Shown: positions 1-10,392, numbered from the stretch's first letter. The stretch: 64,000 nucleotides of DNA from Corynebacterium sp. (GCF_030532965.1 NZ_JAUNKC010000011.1:1-64000), one strand, 5' to 3'. Numbers and translations: made by a program. The notes: a model not told the origin generated them from the sequence alone.

Positions 1-53
1 CGCACTTGTTGTCCTACGCCTCAACCACAAGAAGCTCTGGTGAGAAAACCTCA

Positions 54-1625
54 CTATTGCTGAAAATATCCAGGGACGTCGGTGACGGTTACATTGCCGG
101 TGTAAAGGTAATCCAATGCAACGCGATCGACTTGCTTATTTCCGGCACCGAAATGTCCGTGTCCGGGCCCATGGACTGTAATCAAATGGGCGTTCATGGA
201 GCTGCGCAATTCCTGGGAATTTTCCAAGGCAGTTCGAGGGTCGCTTGTGCCTTGGATCTGTAACGGGCGGGTTTTTAGCTTTGAACCGTCCAGCGGCACA
301 CCGTGAGTGATCGGTGGAGCTCCGTTGCAGGTGTAGCCCCATGCGCTGGCAACCGGTGCGCCGGAAAACTGATCTTGAAGGATCCAATTGGCCCAGACCG
401 CGCGGAGGGCAAGATTCCTATCCCATGGTTGTACAGCCTCATTGCACATGATAGTTCGATTGACTACGGATGCAGCTGCGATGGCGTCCTTTTCTGACTC
501 ATCAGTCAACTGGGCTTTCCGCTTTCCTAGATCTTGATCCGCCAATTCAGGTGACTGGATGTATCCGATTATGTTCTTCCAGTATTTGGGGATCTGAAGA
601 GAAAGATGTGTCATAACCAATACGGATGACAGTTTCTGGCTTGATCCACCCGCGGCGGCTGCGGTTCCCACGCTTTTAGATTCGGCTTGGGCACGTGCGG
701 TGTTATTCATAGCGTCAACTGCTGGTTGCCCAAGTCCTTTGAGGTGGGGTGGTAAATCGGCTTCGGTGGCGCGCGGCGGCATCACTGATGGCCATACTCC
801 AGATTGGCGTTGGATAGTCTCAGCCCATGTGGTGTATACGGCATAGGGAGTCGCCCCTAGGTGAAACGTGTCGTCATGAGCTGCGGCCCATTCGAAAAAA
901 TCATGAAGGACTCGGATAAAGCCAGTTTCCTGTTGTTTGGAGGAGTCGGTCCACTTTTTGGTGTGATCCAGCCCGGAATCGAGCAGTACTTTATTGGTGC
1001 GTTCAGGAAATAGCGTCGCATAGGTCGATCCTAGGAGCGTGCCGTAGGAGACACCGTAGATGGAAATGGTGTCTTTCTTCAGAGCCTTTCGTACTTCCTC
1101 CCAGTCACGCGCGGTATTTTCCGTTGTTATGTGGGGAAAATACCCAGGATTTGTTCGTTCGCACGCGGCACGCAATTGGCCGCCGGAATTGGTAATCGTC
1201 TGGAGCACATCAGCTTTTTGGTCATCGGTACATGTCAGGGGAGTGGATCCATGCATTCCGCGGGGTTGGACACCGATGATTGTGAAGTTTTGCAAAAATT
1301 CCTCAGGAAACTCCATTACTTCAGTGTCGCCGAGAAAATCATAGACATCGCTACCTGGTCCGCCAGGGTTGACGAAGACTACATCTTTGGCAGTTTTGGT
1401 TGCCGTATGTTGGACGAAACCAATGGAAATTTTCTCTCCGTGAGGGTTCGAATAATCGCGGGGGACGTCAATCCGGCCACAGCTTAAACCTGGCCGAACG
1501 GCGGACTTGGGGCAGTTTTCCCACGTTATAACCGGGGTATCGGCGTGCGCTGGAACCGCCACGCTTAAACCAACTGCGGCGCTAGCTGCGATTATGGATG
1601 TAAGCATCTTGGAAAAAGAACGCAT
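54..1625 (-). CDS. Secreted alpha/beta hydrolase, tripeptidyl-aminopeptidase (TAP) type
   Basis: A 523-aa exported serine hydrolase, probably a peptidase or esterase acting outside the membrane. Residues 1-28 form a signal peptide ending in AHA. NPGGPG (86-91) is the oxyanion-hole loop typical of TAP-family hydrolases. The nucleophile is Ser193 in GVSYG, the likely acid is Asp462 in GTSDPRT, and the likely base is His489 in GPGHGHFG, so the triad appears complete. Families of this kind remove N-terminal tripeptides or hydrolyse small esters; the substrate cannot be read here. The ATG at 1625 is preceded by AAGGAGG. The gene stands alone, with the lactate cluster upstream on the same strand behind a hairpin. 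Confidence 0.85.
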   Translation of the reverse strand: MRSFSKMLTSIIAASAAVGLSVAVPAHADTPVITWENCPKSAVRPGLSCGRIDVPRDYSNPHGEKISIGFVQHTATKTAKDVVFVNPGGPGSDVYDFLGDTEVMEFPEEFLQNFTIIGVQPRGMHGSTPLTCTDDQKADVLQTITNSGGQLRAACERTNPGYFPHITTENTARDWEEVRKALKKDTISIYGVSYGTLLGSTYATLFPERTNKVLLDSGLDHTKKWTDSSKQQETGFIRVLHDFFEWAAAHDDTFHLGATPYAVYTTWAETIQRQSGVWPSVMPPRATEADLPPHLKGLGQPAVDAMNNTARAQAESKSVGTAAAAGGSSQKLSSVLVMTHLSLQIPKYWKNIIGYIQSPELADQDLGKRKAQLTDESEKDAIAAASVVNRTIMCNEAVQPWDRNLALRAVWANWILQDQFSGAPVASAWGYTCNGAPPITHGVPLDGSKLKTRPLQIQGTSDPRTALENSQELRSSMNAHLITVHGPGHGHFGAGNKQVDRVALDYLYTGNVTVTDVPGYFQQ

Positions 1626-1709
1626 AACGTAGCGAGCCTCCTTGATATAGACGACAATGCAAACGGCTCGGCTGAAAATACTAGTATTTTTATTTATCTA
1701 TATGTGGAA

Positions 1710-1739
1710 AATGCTCCTTTGTTGATACAAAGGAGCATT
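1710..1739 (-). terminator. Hairpin terminator after lutC
   Basis: A 12-bp perfect inverted repeat (1710-1721 with 1728-1739) and a 6-nt loop start 12 bases past the lutC stop. In the minus direction it is followed by TTTTCC, a short U-rich tail. Confidence 0.75.
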
Positions 1740-1751
1740 ACAATTTGATAA

Positions 1752-2384
1752 CTAATCCACGATTACGCAGATCAATGTACGTGGACCGTGAACGCCTTCC
1801 ACCCGGTTAAGCTCAATGTCGGAGGTTGCGGATGGGCCGGAGATCATCGTGATGGGTTTTTCTTGCCCCAAGCGACCAATCATTTCCGGAACGCCGTAAA
1901 CGACATTGTCCATTCGCACGATGACCACGTGGCAGTCAGGCACCAAAGTAAGGGCGCGACGACCGCATACGGGATTCGATTCCAAGCAGATCGTACCGGT
2001 TTGGGCAGAGCTTACATGCGAGTCCGTAACCACCGCGTCGACGTCGTTAAGCAGACGGGGATCGGTGCTGCGGTCGTCTGGGGTTGCGGTGCCGTCGAAG
2101 GCGTCGAAAAGCGCTTTATCAAGACCCTCTGCATACCGAATCTCCTTAGCGGAGCGTTCGTGGAGGATCTCGGCGATTTTCTGACCCAGATTATCTTCCG
2201 TGACTTCGTGAACGATAGCCTTGTAGTCCAATAACCGGTCAATAAGAACTTCCTTGAGTTCTTCCCGGGAAAACTCAGCGGTCTTGTCCATGTTGTATTC
2301 CCGCGAAATCTCTACGTCGCTGGGCATATTGGACAACTGTTGAGCGTTCCGGATGCGGGTGAGCATTTCAGTTTTTGCATCCAT
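1752..2384 (-). CDS. lutC: Lactate utilization protein C (LUD domain)
   Basis: A 210-aa LUD-domain protein, the third subunit of the LutABC L-lactate oxidation system that converts lactate to pyruvate at the membrane in many Gram-positive bacteria. The typical C-terminal segment ISGPSATSDIELNRVEGVHG is present. The ATG lies 2 nt beyond the lutB stop, so the two genes are translated from one message and are probably coupled. It is the last gene before the hairpin. The assignment rests on family likeness and the lutA-lutB-lutC order. Confidence 0.92.
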   Translation of the reverse strand: MDAKTEMLTRIRNAQQLSNMPSDVEISREYNMDKTAEFSREELKEVLIDRLLDYKAIVHEVTEDNLGQKIAEILHERSAKEIRYAEGLDKALFDAFDGTATPDDRSTDPRLLNDVDAVVTDSHVSSAQTGTICLESNPVCGRRALTLVPDCHVVIVRMDNVVYGVPEMIGRLGQEKPITMISGPSATSDIELNRVEGVHGPRTLICVIVD

Positions 2385-2386
2385 GA

Positions 2387-3928
2387 TTACTGCTCCTCGG
2401 CTTCCTTTTTAACGTTATTTTCCGGCAGCCCTTCTTCCCGTGCTTGAGCAAGCAGATCCTGAGCTTCTTGGGAGTTGAACCATTGACGGAAGGATTTCTT
2501 CGGTGGCACAGACGTATCACGAACATCGGTCCAGCCAGCGAGGAAGCTTGGCATATGAGTGATCTTGCCGTCCCTACCGCCGAGAATGCGACCCATGAAT
2601 ACCATCCGGGTGGCGGTGTTCCACAGCTTGGAATTGCCCCACAACAACTGCATGCTTCCGAGCAGAGAACCTTCGATTTTCGGCTTGAATTCCTTGACTT
2701 TCTTATGCCGCAATTCCAAAAGCGCGTCGGTGATAGGAATCTTCACCGGGCAGACCTCATTGCATCGACCACACAGCGACGACGCATACGGCAGGTAGCC
2801 GTTCGGATCGTGGGAATCATCAATGCCGGTCAGCTGCGGTGTCAAGATTGCGCCGATCGGACCCGGGTAGGTCGAACCATACGCGTGGCCTCCGGCTCGT
2901 TCATACACAGGGCATACATTCAGGCATGCCGAGCAACGAATGCACTTGAGCGCTTCCCGGCCGATTTCGTCTGCCATCGCCGCGGTACGGCCGTTGTCGA
3001 GGAGAATGACGTGGAAGTTCTGCGGTCCATCGCCTTCAGTGACACCAGACCACAGGGAGGTATACGGGTTCATCCGCTCACCGGTGGAGGAACGTGGCAG
3101 CAATTGCAAGAAGGTTTCATAGTCGCGGAACGTCGGCAGGATTTTCTCGATACCCATGACCGAAATCAAGGTTTCCGGCAGGGTCAAGCACATACGGCCA
3201 TTACCCTCAGACTCCACGATGGTCACGTGGCCGGTCTCGGCGATACCGAAGTTGGCACCCGAGATGGCGACTTTGGCTTCCATGAATTGTTGGCGCAGAT
3301 AGAGCCGAGCTGCTTCGGCTAATTCGGCAGGCTCAGAGGTGATGGATTCATCGATATGATCCATCTTCTTCAGGAAGATGCTGCGGATTTCCGCGCGGTT
3401 GCGGTGGATAGCAGGAACCAAAATGTGGGAGGGCTTATCTTCACCGAGCTGAACGATCAATTCTGCGAGGTCGGTTTCTTGGGCGAAGATGCCTTCTGCT
3501 TCCAATTGCTCGTTAAGTGCAATTTCCTGGGTCGCCATCGACTTAATCTTGACAACCTTTTTCTCGCCGGTCTGCTTAACCAGCTCAGTTACGATCTGTC
3601 CAGCTTCTTTGGCATCCCGTGCCCAGTGGACGTGGCCACCACGGGCGGTCACAGCTGCTTCGAATTGTTCCAACAATTCGGGTAGGTGAGCCATGACGTA
3701 CCGCTTGGTAGTCGAGCCGGCCTCTCGCAGGGCCTCCCAGTCGTCGATTTCGTCGATGACCGCTTGGCGCTTATTGCGAATAGTGGTGGTGGCTTTGGTG
3801 AGATTGCGACGCTGGGTGACGTTGTTGAGGTCGTTATGCGCATTCTTTGGAAATGGCTTGTCGCCGCGCAGATTGGAAATATCCGATGCCCGAGGTGGCA
3901 TCGTGGGCATTCCGAGGTTGACACTCAT
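2387..3928 (-). CDS. lutB: Lactate utilization iron-sulfur protein B
   Basis: A 513-aa protein with an N-terminal LUD domain and a C-terminal ferredoxin-like part. Cys329, 332, 335 and 339 (CIRCSACLNVCP) and Cys386, 389 and 393 (CGRCNEVCP) supply cysteines for two 4Fe-4S clusters that carry electrons in lactate oxidation. I chose the ATG at 3928 rather than an in-frame codon 42 bases upstream. It overlaps the lutA stop as ATGA and follows a perfect AAGGAGG, which indicates translational coupling to lutA. Confidence 0.94.
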   Translation of the reverse strand: MSVNLGMPTMPPRASDISNLRGDKPFPKNAHNDLNNVTQRRNLTKATTTIRNKRQAVIDEIDDWEALREAGSTTKRYVMAHLPELLEQFEAAVTARGGHVHWARDAKEAGQIVTELVKQTGEKKVVKIKSMATQEIALNEQLEAEGIFAQETDLAELIVQLGEDKPSHILVPAIHRNRAEIRSIFLKKMDHIDESITSEPAELAEAARLYLRQQFMEAKVAISGANFGIAETGHVTIVESEGNGRMCLTLPETLISVMGIEKILPTFRDYETFLQLLPRSSTGERMNPYTSLWSGVTEGDGPQNFHVILLDNGRTAAMADEIGREALKCIRCSACLNVCPVYERAGGHAYGSTYPGPIGAILTPQLTGIDDSHDPNGYLPYASSLCGRCNEVCPVKIPITDALLELRHKKVKEFKPKIEGSLLGSMQLLWGNSKLWNTATRMVFMGRILGGRDGKITHMPSFLAGWTDVRDTSVPPKKSFRQWFNSQEAQDLLAQAREEGLPENNVKKEAEEQ

Positions 3929-4710
3929 AGCATTGCCTCCTTGGAGTAAGCGGCCGAGGTTGGGGTCCACGGATGTGCCTTGGTCGAAGCCAAGATCTCG
4001 GCGAGATGGATAGCACGGATACCGACGTGCTGGCGGGAAAGGGAACCTGCGATATTCATCAAGCAGGAGGAGTCGCCACCAGTGACATATTCGGCCCCGG
4101 TTAACTCAATATTGCGGCACTTATCTGAGACCATGGCGGCTGAGGTTTCTGCGTTCTTCAACGAGAACGTACCGCCGAAGCCGCAGCATTCTTCCTTATT
4201 GGGCAGCTCGATAAGTTCGAGGCCTTCAACGTTTTGTAGCAGTCGGTATGGTCGATCTCCAAGTTTGATAAACCGCAGGCCGTGGCACGACGGGTGGTAG
4301 GTGACTTTGTGCGGGAAGAATGCACCAACGTTTTCTACCCCAGCGACGTCGATGAGAAACTCTGGCAGGTCGAGGGTTTTCTTCGCGCAACTAGCGGCAC
4401 CATCTGCCAGGGCGGGGGAGCCGTAGCGTTTTGCTACGTGTTCGTGTTGTTCGCGTACCGCACCGACACAAGAACCAGAAGGGGCTACTACGTAGTCGAT
4501 GGATGGATCGGAAAATGCATCGACATAGTTTTTGATCTGTCCCACTGCCTCCTTTTGGTAACCAGTGTTGACATGCATCTGACCGCAGCAAGTTTGTGAC
4601 TGAGGGAAAACCACTTCGTATCCCAACCGGGATAGGATCAGCGCGGTTGCCTTAGATGCATCGGGGAACATTGCATCCCCGATGCACGTGGAAAAGAGCG
4701 CTACTTTCAT
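3925..4710 (-). CDS. lutA: Lactate utilization protein A (CCG-domain Fe-S subunit)
   Basis: A 261-aa protein of the LutA/YkgE family with two cysteine-rich CCG motifs, CCGQ at 41-43 and ECCGFGG at 175-177, each joined to an upstream cysteine region (STCIG, HPSCHG). This is the pattern of heterodisulfide-reductase-type Fe-S domains. It is the first gene of lutABC. An AAAAGGAG ribosome site precedes the ATG. With LutB and LutC it should form the lactate-oxidising complex; the permease encoded upstream supplies the substrate. Confidence 0.93.
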   Translation of the reverse strand: MKVALFSTCIGDAMFPDASKATALILSRLGYEVVFPQSQTCCGQMHVNTGYQKEAVGQIKNYVDAFSDPSIDYVVAPSGSCVGAVREQHEHVAKRYGSPALADGAASCAKKTLDLPEFLIDVAGVENVGAFFPHKVTYHPSCHGLRFIKLGDRPYRLLQNVEGLELIELPNKEECCGFGGTFSLKNAETSAAMVSDKCRNIELTGAEYVTGGDSSCLMNIAGSLSRQHVGIRAIHLAEILASTKAHPWTPTSAAYSKEAML

Positions 4711-5133
4711 GAGGCGAAGCTCCTTTTAAGTGGGAGAATTTAATACGTTGTGTCGTGGAGTGCGGCGGCGATTGGTCAGTGGCTCCGTTACGAATGGAGG
4801 TTTTCGGATAAAAACCACATTTTCGTCATCGTGCTCAAACTTTCCAGAGGCCTAATGCGCCACGGTATGCCCTCTAATGTACCCAAAAACCGGTGCAAAT
4901 TTTAGCTAGGATACCCTCAATTAGCTGAACATAAAACTTAGCGTCTAGCTGCTGGTATATCCGAAACACTTATGTTTCTAAAATTGGAAAATTCACCGCC
5001 TATCTAAGCGATTGTTGCGCAATGTGGGATTCGGTCTGTTTACGTGGGCAAAGTTTTATCGACGATTCGTTACCGCAGACGGGTTTTCGAAGCTGGCCGC
5101 TAGCCCACCGGCGTGGGGCAGCCTCGGAACACG
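4711..5133. other. Intergenic region between lldP and lutA
   Basis: No gene is visible. The terminator for the permease gene lies at its upstream end, so lutABC needs its own promoter here. On the minus strand TATCCT (around 4907-4912) is a possible -10 box, but no convincing -35 box or LldR-type operator could be recognised. Confidence 0.4.
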
Positions 5134-5180
5134 AAAAAACTGGCCCGGACTCATCACAGTGTGATTTGTCACAGGCCAGC
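5134..5180 (-). terminator. Rho-independent terminator after lldP
   Basis: On the minus strand CTGGCC (5174-5179) pairs with GGCCAG (5140-5145) and is followed directly by six T (5139-5134). The loop holds two smaller dyads built from TGTGA and TCACA. It lies 26 nt past the permease stop. Confidence 0.85.
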
Positions 5181-5205
5181 TGTGGGGGTTTGAAGAAGGG
5201 TGGAA

Positions 5206-6876
5206 CTATGGAACTACTGGTGCCATAACCGAAAGTACATTGGTCTGGAGGAATACCAGGCAGCAGACCACAAACAGGAGCAGGAAGGACCAACCGACAA
5301 CGGCTTTGAAGATGTCGGATTCCTTGCCTTCCATGGATACAGCGGTTGCTGCGATGGCCAAAGACTGTGGCGAAATCATCTTGCCAACCACACCACCGGT
5401 GGTGTTGGCGGCCAGCATCAGGTCTGGGTTCAGCCCAGCGTGCTGAGCTGCGGTGACCTGCAGATTGCCAAACAGAGCGTTGGCCGAGGTGTCGGAACCG
5501 GTTACTGCGGTGCCCACCCAACCCAAGGTCGGTGCGAGGAAGGCGTAGATGGCACCGAGCGAGGCTACGTACTGGCCGATGGCGATGGTCTGACCGGAGT
5601 AGTTCATGACATAGGCCAGGCCCAAAACCAACATGATGGTTACTGCCGACCAGCGCATGCGATACCACACGGAGCCAAATTCCGTTACTACTTGAGCAGC
5701 GGAGAGCGAGTACTTGCCGTTCTCGTTGAAGATCGCGTACACGATAGCGACGATGATTCCGGAAATGAGCAAGAGGGAACCAGGGTTGTGGATCAGGAAG
5801 AAGGTGTAAGCCGACTTCACTGGTTCGCCGGATGCGGTGACCAGGCGTTCCGATAGCAACGGCCAATCGAAGGAGATCTTGGGGGTCTTCAGGAGCGCTG
5901 GGATGGTGGAGCCGAGGTTGGCAACACCGAAGATCAGGGTGACCACTGCGTATGGCATCAGCGCCATCCATACCCGACGGGCAGGTAGTTCTTCTGCGGT
6001 GGCTGCTGGTGGTAGATCCATCCGCTTGCGCATTTCGTCAATGCCGACTGGGTTCCAGAAACGCAGGAATACGAAGGCAACGCCAAGGGAAACGATACAG
6101 GCGACGACGTCGGTGAGTTGGTATGCGAAGTAGTTTGAGGTTGCCCACTGGGCGATAGCGAAGGAAATACCGATAACGAATGCCGGAATCCACGCTTCCT
6201 TAACGCCCTTCATTCCGTCGAGGATGAACAGCAGGATCGCGGGAACGAATACCGCGATTAGCGGAGCCTGGTGACCGACGATTGCAGCGATATTTTCGGT
6301 TTGTTCGACGGTACGGCCGGAGACCTCACCAGCGGTGGTAATTGGAATAGCGACGGCACCGAAAGCGACCGGAGCGGTGTTTGCCAGCAGAACAACAATC
6401 GCTGCCTTCAGCGGCTTGATGCCGAGTGCCAGGATCATCGTTGCAGTAATGGCGACCGGGGCGCCGAATCCGGCGAGGGCTTCAAGCAGACCGCCGAAGC
6501 AGAACGCGATGAGGATGGCCTGGATACGCACGTCGCCGTCGCCTAGTTTGTCGAATGTGCGACGCAGATCTTCGAAGCGGCCGGAGGCTACCGTGATTTG
6601 GTAGAACCAGATGGCCATGACAATTACCCATACGATGGGCAACAGTCCGAAAAGGCCGCCGCGTAGTGCGGACATGAGGGCGAGGTCGGTCGGCATGTTG
6701 AAGCCGAAAATTGCAACGAGGATCGCGGCTAGAGTAGCTACTGCTGCAGAAACGTGTGCGCGGGCCTTAACGCCGATGAGCATGATGAAAAAGGCCAACA
6801 GCGGGATACACGCAACCAGGGCAGATAAGCCAAGGCTGCCGCCAACTGAGTCGGTCACAGCGGTGAAGGTGTTCAC
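5206..6876 (-). CDS. lldP: L-lactate permease (LctP family)
   Basis: A 556-aa integral membrane protein made of about a dozen or more hydrophobic helices, of the length usual for LctP/LldP lactate:H+ symporters. The segment GGLLEALAGFGAPVAI is characteristic of the family. It imports lactate (possibly glycolate) for oxidation by LutABC encoded downstream on the same strand. The start is GTG at 6876 with AAGGAG about 6 nt upstream. It is divergent from argS. A terminator separates it from lutABC, so permease and oxidase are probably separate transcripts even if they are co-regulated. Confidence 0.93.
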   Translation of the reverse strand: MNTFTAVTDSVGGSLGLSALVACIPLLAFFIMLIGVKARAHVSAAVATLAAILVAIFGFNMPTDLALMSALRGGLFGLLPIVWVIVMAIWFYQITVASGRFEDLRRTFDKLGDGDVRIQAILIAFCFGGLLEALAGFGAPVAITATMILALGIKPLKAAIVVLLANTAPVAFGAVAIPITTAGEVSGRTVEQTENIAAIVGHQAPLIAVFVPAILLFILDGMKGVKEAWIPAFVIGISFAIAQWATSNYFAYQLTDVVACIVSLGVAFVFLRFWNPVGIDEMRKRMDLPPAATAEELPARRVWMALMPYAVVTLIFGVANLGSTIPALLKTPKISFDWPLLSERLVTASGEPVKSAYTFFLIHNPGSLLLISGIIVAIVYAIFNENGKYSLSAAQVVTEFGSVWYRMRWSAVTIMLVLGLAYVMNYSGQTIAIGQYVASLGAIYAFLAPTLGWVGTAVTGSDTSANALFGNLQVTAAQHAGLNPDLMLAANTTGGVVGKMISPQSLAIAATAVSMEGKESDIFKAVVGWSFLLLFVVCCLVFLQTNVLSVMAPVVP

Positions 6877-7276
6877 TGTAACTCCTTAACAGACATTGAT
6901 GGGTCAAATGGGCTGTGTGTTGAGTTTTAACAGGGAGTTTTGCAAGTTTGTAGTGCAAATCTCTTGCTTGGAAAAATATAAGTTACTTCACACATCGGAT
7001 TCAAGTGTAATTGTGAGGTATAAATTCTTGTTATTGGATCCGGTAACTATTTTTGCTTTTCGACGCCCCACAATCGGCGTCCGACTGCGGTGTGGGTTGC
7101 GAAAAACCAAGCTTAGGGTAGCTATATTCGATGGTCTTTAACACGACATCTCGGTTGTTGCGAGTGATATATATCTCAAATTTCCTCGGAACTTTTATCG
7201 AATAAAACCGTTCCGATGGTGGCATAGAGCGGTGTCGTCTGGCAACACGCATTCTTTTCTTCAACCGTCGGTAGGT
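6877..7276. other. Divergent regulatory region, lldP / argS
   Basis: No gene is visible. It contains a small inverted repeat TTTGCA-N9-TGCAAA (6939-6944 / 6954-6959) that could be an operator for lldP. It also holds a copy of the 13-bp window-wide motif at 7055-7067, whose last six bases start a hairpin GACGCC-N8-GGCGTC (7062-7081). The argS promoter lies at the right end. Confidence 0.45.
7055..7067 (+). repeat. Copy of motif GCTTKTCGACGCC (intergenic)
   Basis: Exact copy GCTTTTCGACGCC preceded by a T run. Its 3' half forms a 6-bp stem with 7076-7081. Confidence 0.6.
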
Positions 7277-7282
7277 TACACT
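7277..7282 (+). promoter_or_regulatory. argS -10 box (leaderless start)
   Basis: TACACT ends 8 nt before the argS ATG and no ribosome-binding sequence lies between. The mRNA should begin at or next to the start codon. Confidence 0.6.
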
Positions 7283-7290
7283 CTTTCGTT

Positions 7291-8943
7291 ATGACACCAG
7301 CGGATTTGGCACAGCTTATTAAAGATACCGCCGTGGAAGTTTTATCGTTCTACGGCCAGGACACCTCAGTTCTTCCAGATGTAGTTGCGGTCGAGCGTCC
7401 GCGTAACCCGGAGCACGGCGATTATGCCACAAATCTCGCATTGCAACTGGCAAAGAAAGTGGGGATGAATCCACGCGAGCTGGGTCAATCGTTGGCGGAA
7501 GCTTTGGGGAAGAACGAAGCGATTGAAACATCCGAAATCGCAGGGCCCGGCTTTATTAACATCCGGCTCGCCGCTGCGGCCCAGGGTAAAATCGTCGCCG
7601 ACATTCTCGCCAAAGCCGAAAAATTCGGGCATTCCACCCGCTATCAAGGCACCGTTGTCAACCTGGAATTCGTCTCTGCAAATCCCACCGGACCCATCCA
7701 CCTCGGTGGCGCCCGGTGGGCTGCGGTCGGCGATTCCTTGGGGCGGGTGCTTGCGGCAACGGGCGCGCAGGTCACCCGGGAGTACTACTTCAACGACCAC
7801 GGCCGTCAAATTGATCGGTTTAGCAATTCGCTGATTGCTGCGGCCCAGGGGCTCCCGACCCCAGAAGACGGCTATGGGGGTGCATATATTCAGGAATACG
7901 CTGCCGCTATCGTCGAAAAGCACCCGAACTTCGCAGAGCTTCCCGAGGCGGAAATGCAGGAGCTATTCCGCGCTGAGGGGGTCGAGATGATGTTCGGTCA
8001 CATCAAGGAATCCTTGCACGAATTCGGCGTCGACTTTGATGTGTATTTCCACGAAAATTCCCTTTTCGAATCCGGCGCGGTCGACCGAGCCGTCGAAAAG
8101 CTCAAGGAAAACGGCAACCTGTACGAGCATGACGGCGCCTGGTGGTTGCGCTCTTCCAACTACGGCGACGACAAAGACCGGGTTGTGATCAAATCCGACG
8201 GTGACGCCGCATACATTGCCGGTGACATCGCCTATGTCGCAGATAAGTTTGATCGCGGCTTCAATCTGGCAATCTACATGCTCGGTGCCGACCACCACGG
8301 CTATATTTCTCGTCTTCGTGCCGCGGCAGCCGCGATGGGCTACGACCCAGAGCACGTCGAAGTTCTGATCGGGCAAATGGTCAACCTGGTTCGCGACGGC
8401 GCAACCGTGAAGATGAGTAAACGCGCCGGTACAGTCATCACCCTTGACGATCTGGTGGAAGCAATTGGCATCGACGGTGCTCGCTACTCGTTGGCACGTA
8501 GCTCGGTAGACTCCACCCTCGACATCGATTTGGAGCTATGGGCGTCGCAATCCTCCGATAACCCGGTCTACTACGTCCAATACGGGCATGCGCGGCTGTG
8601 CTCGGTGGCGCGTAAGGCCAAAGATGCGGGCGTGACCGCCGAGAACCCAGATTTGTCTCTGCTAACCCACGAGCGCGAGGGCTATCTCATTCGGACCTTG
8701 GGCGAATTCCCAGCCGTGGTCAACGCTGCGGCAGAGCTGCGGGAACCGCACCGAATTGCCCGCTATGCGGAAGAACTTGCTGGTACTTTCCACCGGTTCT
8801 ACGACGTCTGTCAGATCCTGCCGAAGCAAGGCGAGGATATCCAACCGATCCACACCGCCCGGTTTGCCCTGGCCATGGCCTCGCGACAGGTTCTGGCCAA
8901 TGCGCTTGGTTTGCTTGGCGTCACCGCACCGGAGCGGATGTAA
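7291..8943 (+). CDS. argS: Arginyl-tRNA synthetase
   Basis: A 550-aa class I aminoacyl-tRNA synthetase that charges tRNA-Arg with arginine in the cytoplasm. It begins with the Add-1 domain typical of ArgRS. It carries the HIGH-like motif HLGG (137-140, after NPTGPI) and KMSKR (374-378), and ends with the DALR anticodon-binding domain. Length is normal for bacteria. The ATG at 7291 lacks a ribosome site but sits 8 nt after a -10 box. lysA follows after 3 nt, the argS-lysA operon known from corynebacteria, where the pair is regulated by arginine and lysine supply. Confidence 0.98.
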   Translation: MTPADLAQLIKDTAVEVLSFYGQDTSVLPDVVAVERPRNPEHGDYATNLALQLAKKVGMNPRELGQSLAEALGKNEAIETSEIAGPGFINIRLAAAAQGKIVADILAKAEKFGHSTRYQGTVVNLEFVSANPTGPIHLGGARWAAVGDSLGRVLAATGAQVTREYYFNDHGRQIDRFSNSLIAAAQGLPTPEDGYGGAYIQEYAAAIVEKHPNFAELPEAEMQELFRAEGVEMMFGHIKESLHEFGVDFDVYFHENSLFESGAVDRAVEKLKENGNLYEHDGAWWLRSSNYGDDKDRVVIKSDGDAAYIAGDIAYVADKFDRGFNLAIYMLGADHHGYISRLRAAAAAMGYDPEHVEVLIGQMVNLVRDGATVKMSKRAGTVITLDDLVEAIGIDGARYSLARSSVDSTLDIDLELWASQSSDNPVYYVQYGHARLCSVARKAKDAGVTAENPDLSLLTHEREGYLIRTLGEFPAVVNAAAELREPHRIARYAEELAGTFHRFYDVCQILPKQGEDIQPIHTARFALAMASRQVLANALGLLGVTAPERM

Positions 8944-8946
8944 AAA

Positions 8947-10392
8947 ATGTCGAACCGTAATCACTTGCGTGCCGACGACGTTAAAGCAGCCCCCAAGGTT
9001 GCCCGCGTTCGCTCGGCGAATCCTAAAAACGTGGCAGGCGATCATAGCGTCGGTTGTTTCAACGGTCTACCCGCCCATGTGTGGCCGCGGACTGCGATCC
9101 GGGAGGAATCCGGGGAGATTTCCATCGGCGGGGTGCCGTTACGCGAGATCGCCGAGACGTACGGAACGCCTGTGTTTGTGGTCGATGAATACGATTTCCG
9201 TTCCCGGTGTCGGGACATGGCAGCCGCCTTCAACGGAGCTGAAAATGTTCACTATGCGGCGAAAGCGTTTCTCACCTCCCGGATCGCCCGGTGGGTCAAC
9301 GAAGAAGGGCTGGCGCTCGACATTGCTTCCCTCGGGGAACTGCAAGTGGCACTGCACGCAGGCTTCCCGGCAAGCCGAATCGCAGCACACGGTAATAATA
9401 AGAGTGAGCAGTTCCTGCGCACCTGCGTGGAAAATTCCGTCAGCCACGTCATTTTAGACTCGCACCAGGAAATTGAAGAGCTAAACCAGGTTGCGGCTTC
9501 CTTGGGGAAAGTGCAAGACGTGCTGGTTCGAGTGAAACCAGGCGTGGACGCACACACGCATGAGTTCATCGCGACCGCTCATGAGGATCAAAAATTCGGT
9601 TTCTCACTCGCCTCAGGCTCAGCCTTCCAGGCTGCCTGTAGGGCAGTGGAATTGCCGCACCTTCGGTTGGTCGGATTGCATTGTCACGTCGGTTCGCAAG
9701 TTTTCGACGCGGAAGGGTTTTCCCTTGCCGCAGAACGCGTGTTGAAGCTCTATGGCCAGGTGCGTGCCGAAACTAATGTTGGCGAAGAATTCAACATCCT
9801 AGACCTAGGTGGTGGCTACGGCATCGCCTATGTGGAGGAAGAATCGCCGCTGGATGTCCACGGGGTCGCCGCTGACCTGCTTTCGCGGGTGGAAAGCTAC
9901 GCCCGCCGCCACGACATTCCATTACCACAGGTGATGGTGGAACCCGGCCGAGCCATCGCTGGGCCAAGTACGGTGACGATGTATCAAGTAGGCACCGTTA
10001 AAGATGTAACGGTGGACGATAATGCTTCCCGCCGGTATATTTCCGTCGACGGCGGTATCAGCGACAATATTCGCCCGGCGTTATACGAAGCTGAATACGA
10101 CATTCGGGTCGTCGATGGTTTTAAGGATGGCAGCCTGATTGCCACCCGAGTTGTCGGTTCGCACTGCGAATCCGGCGACATTCTCATCCACGACAAATCC
10201 CTGCCCGATAATATCGCCACCGGTGATCTGGTAGCCCTGGCGGCAACCGGTGCATACTGTTACTCCATGTCGAGCCGATACAACATGATGATGCGCCCAG
10301 CGATCGTGAGCGTGTGTGACGGCAAGGCTGAACTAATGGTGCGGCGGGAAACCATCGAGGATTTCCTCAATCTGGAATCCCCGGAGAACTAG
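8947..10392 (+). CDS. lysA: Diaminopimelate decarboxylase
   Basis: A 481-aa PLP-dependent enzyme that makes L-lysine from meso-diaminopimelate, the last step of lysine synthesis. It has the alanine-racemase-like barrel with the PLP lysine at K106 (HYAAKAF), [10 protein letters not shown], the phosphate-binding GGGYG, and the C-terminal EPGRAI and GSHCESGD motifs. Compared with the roughly 445-aa corynebacterial enzyme as I remember it, the first ~36 residues are extra and basic. The ATG at 8947 is 3 nt after argS with GGAG upstream; a GTG near residue 29 is the alternative start. Confidence 0.97.
   Translation: MSNRNHLRADDVKAAPKVARVRSANPKNVAGDHSVGCFNGLPAHVWPRTAIREESGEISIGGVPLREIAETYGTPVFVVDEYDFRSRCRDMAAAFNGAENVHYAAKAFLTSRIARWVNEEGLALDIASLGELQVALHAGFPASRIAAHGNNKSEQFLRTCVENSVSHVILDSHQEIEELNQVAASLGKVQDVLVRVKPGVDAHTHEFIATAHEDQKFGFSLASGSAFQAACRAVELPHLRLVGLHCHVGSQVFDAEGFSLAAERVLKLYGQVRAETNVGEEFNILDLGGGYGIAYVEEESPLDVHGVAADLLSRVESYARRHDIPLPQVMVEPGRAIAGPSTVTMYQVGTVKDVTVDDNASRRYISVDGGISDNIRPALYEAEYDIRVVDGFKDGSLIATRVVGSHCESGDILIHDKSLPDNIATGDLVALAATGAYCYSMSSRYNMMMRPAIVSVCDGKAELMVRRETIEDFLNLESPEN

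Noticed and set aside
5151..5174. TGTGA-N4-TCACA read as a GlxR/CRP operator
   Set aside because: The half-site spacing is 4 rather than 6 and the element sits in the loop of the lldP terminator.
7031..7264. A 77-aa basic open frame on the minus strand between lldP and argS
   Set aside because: It overlaps the argS promoter region and a hairpin, has no ribosome site and no family likeness.
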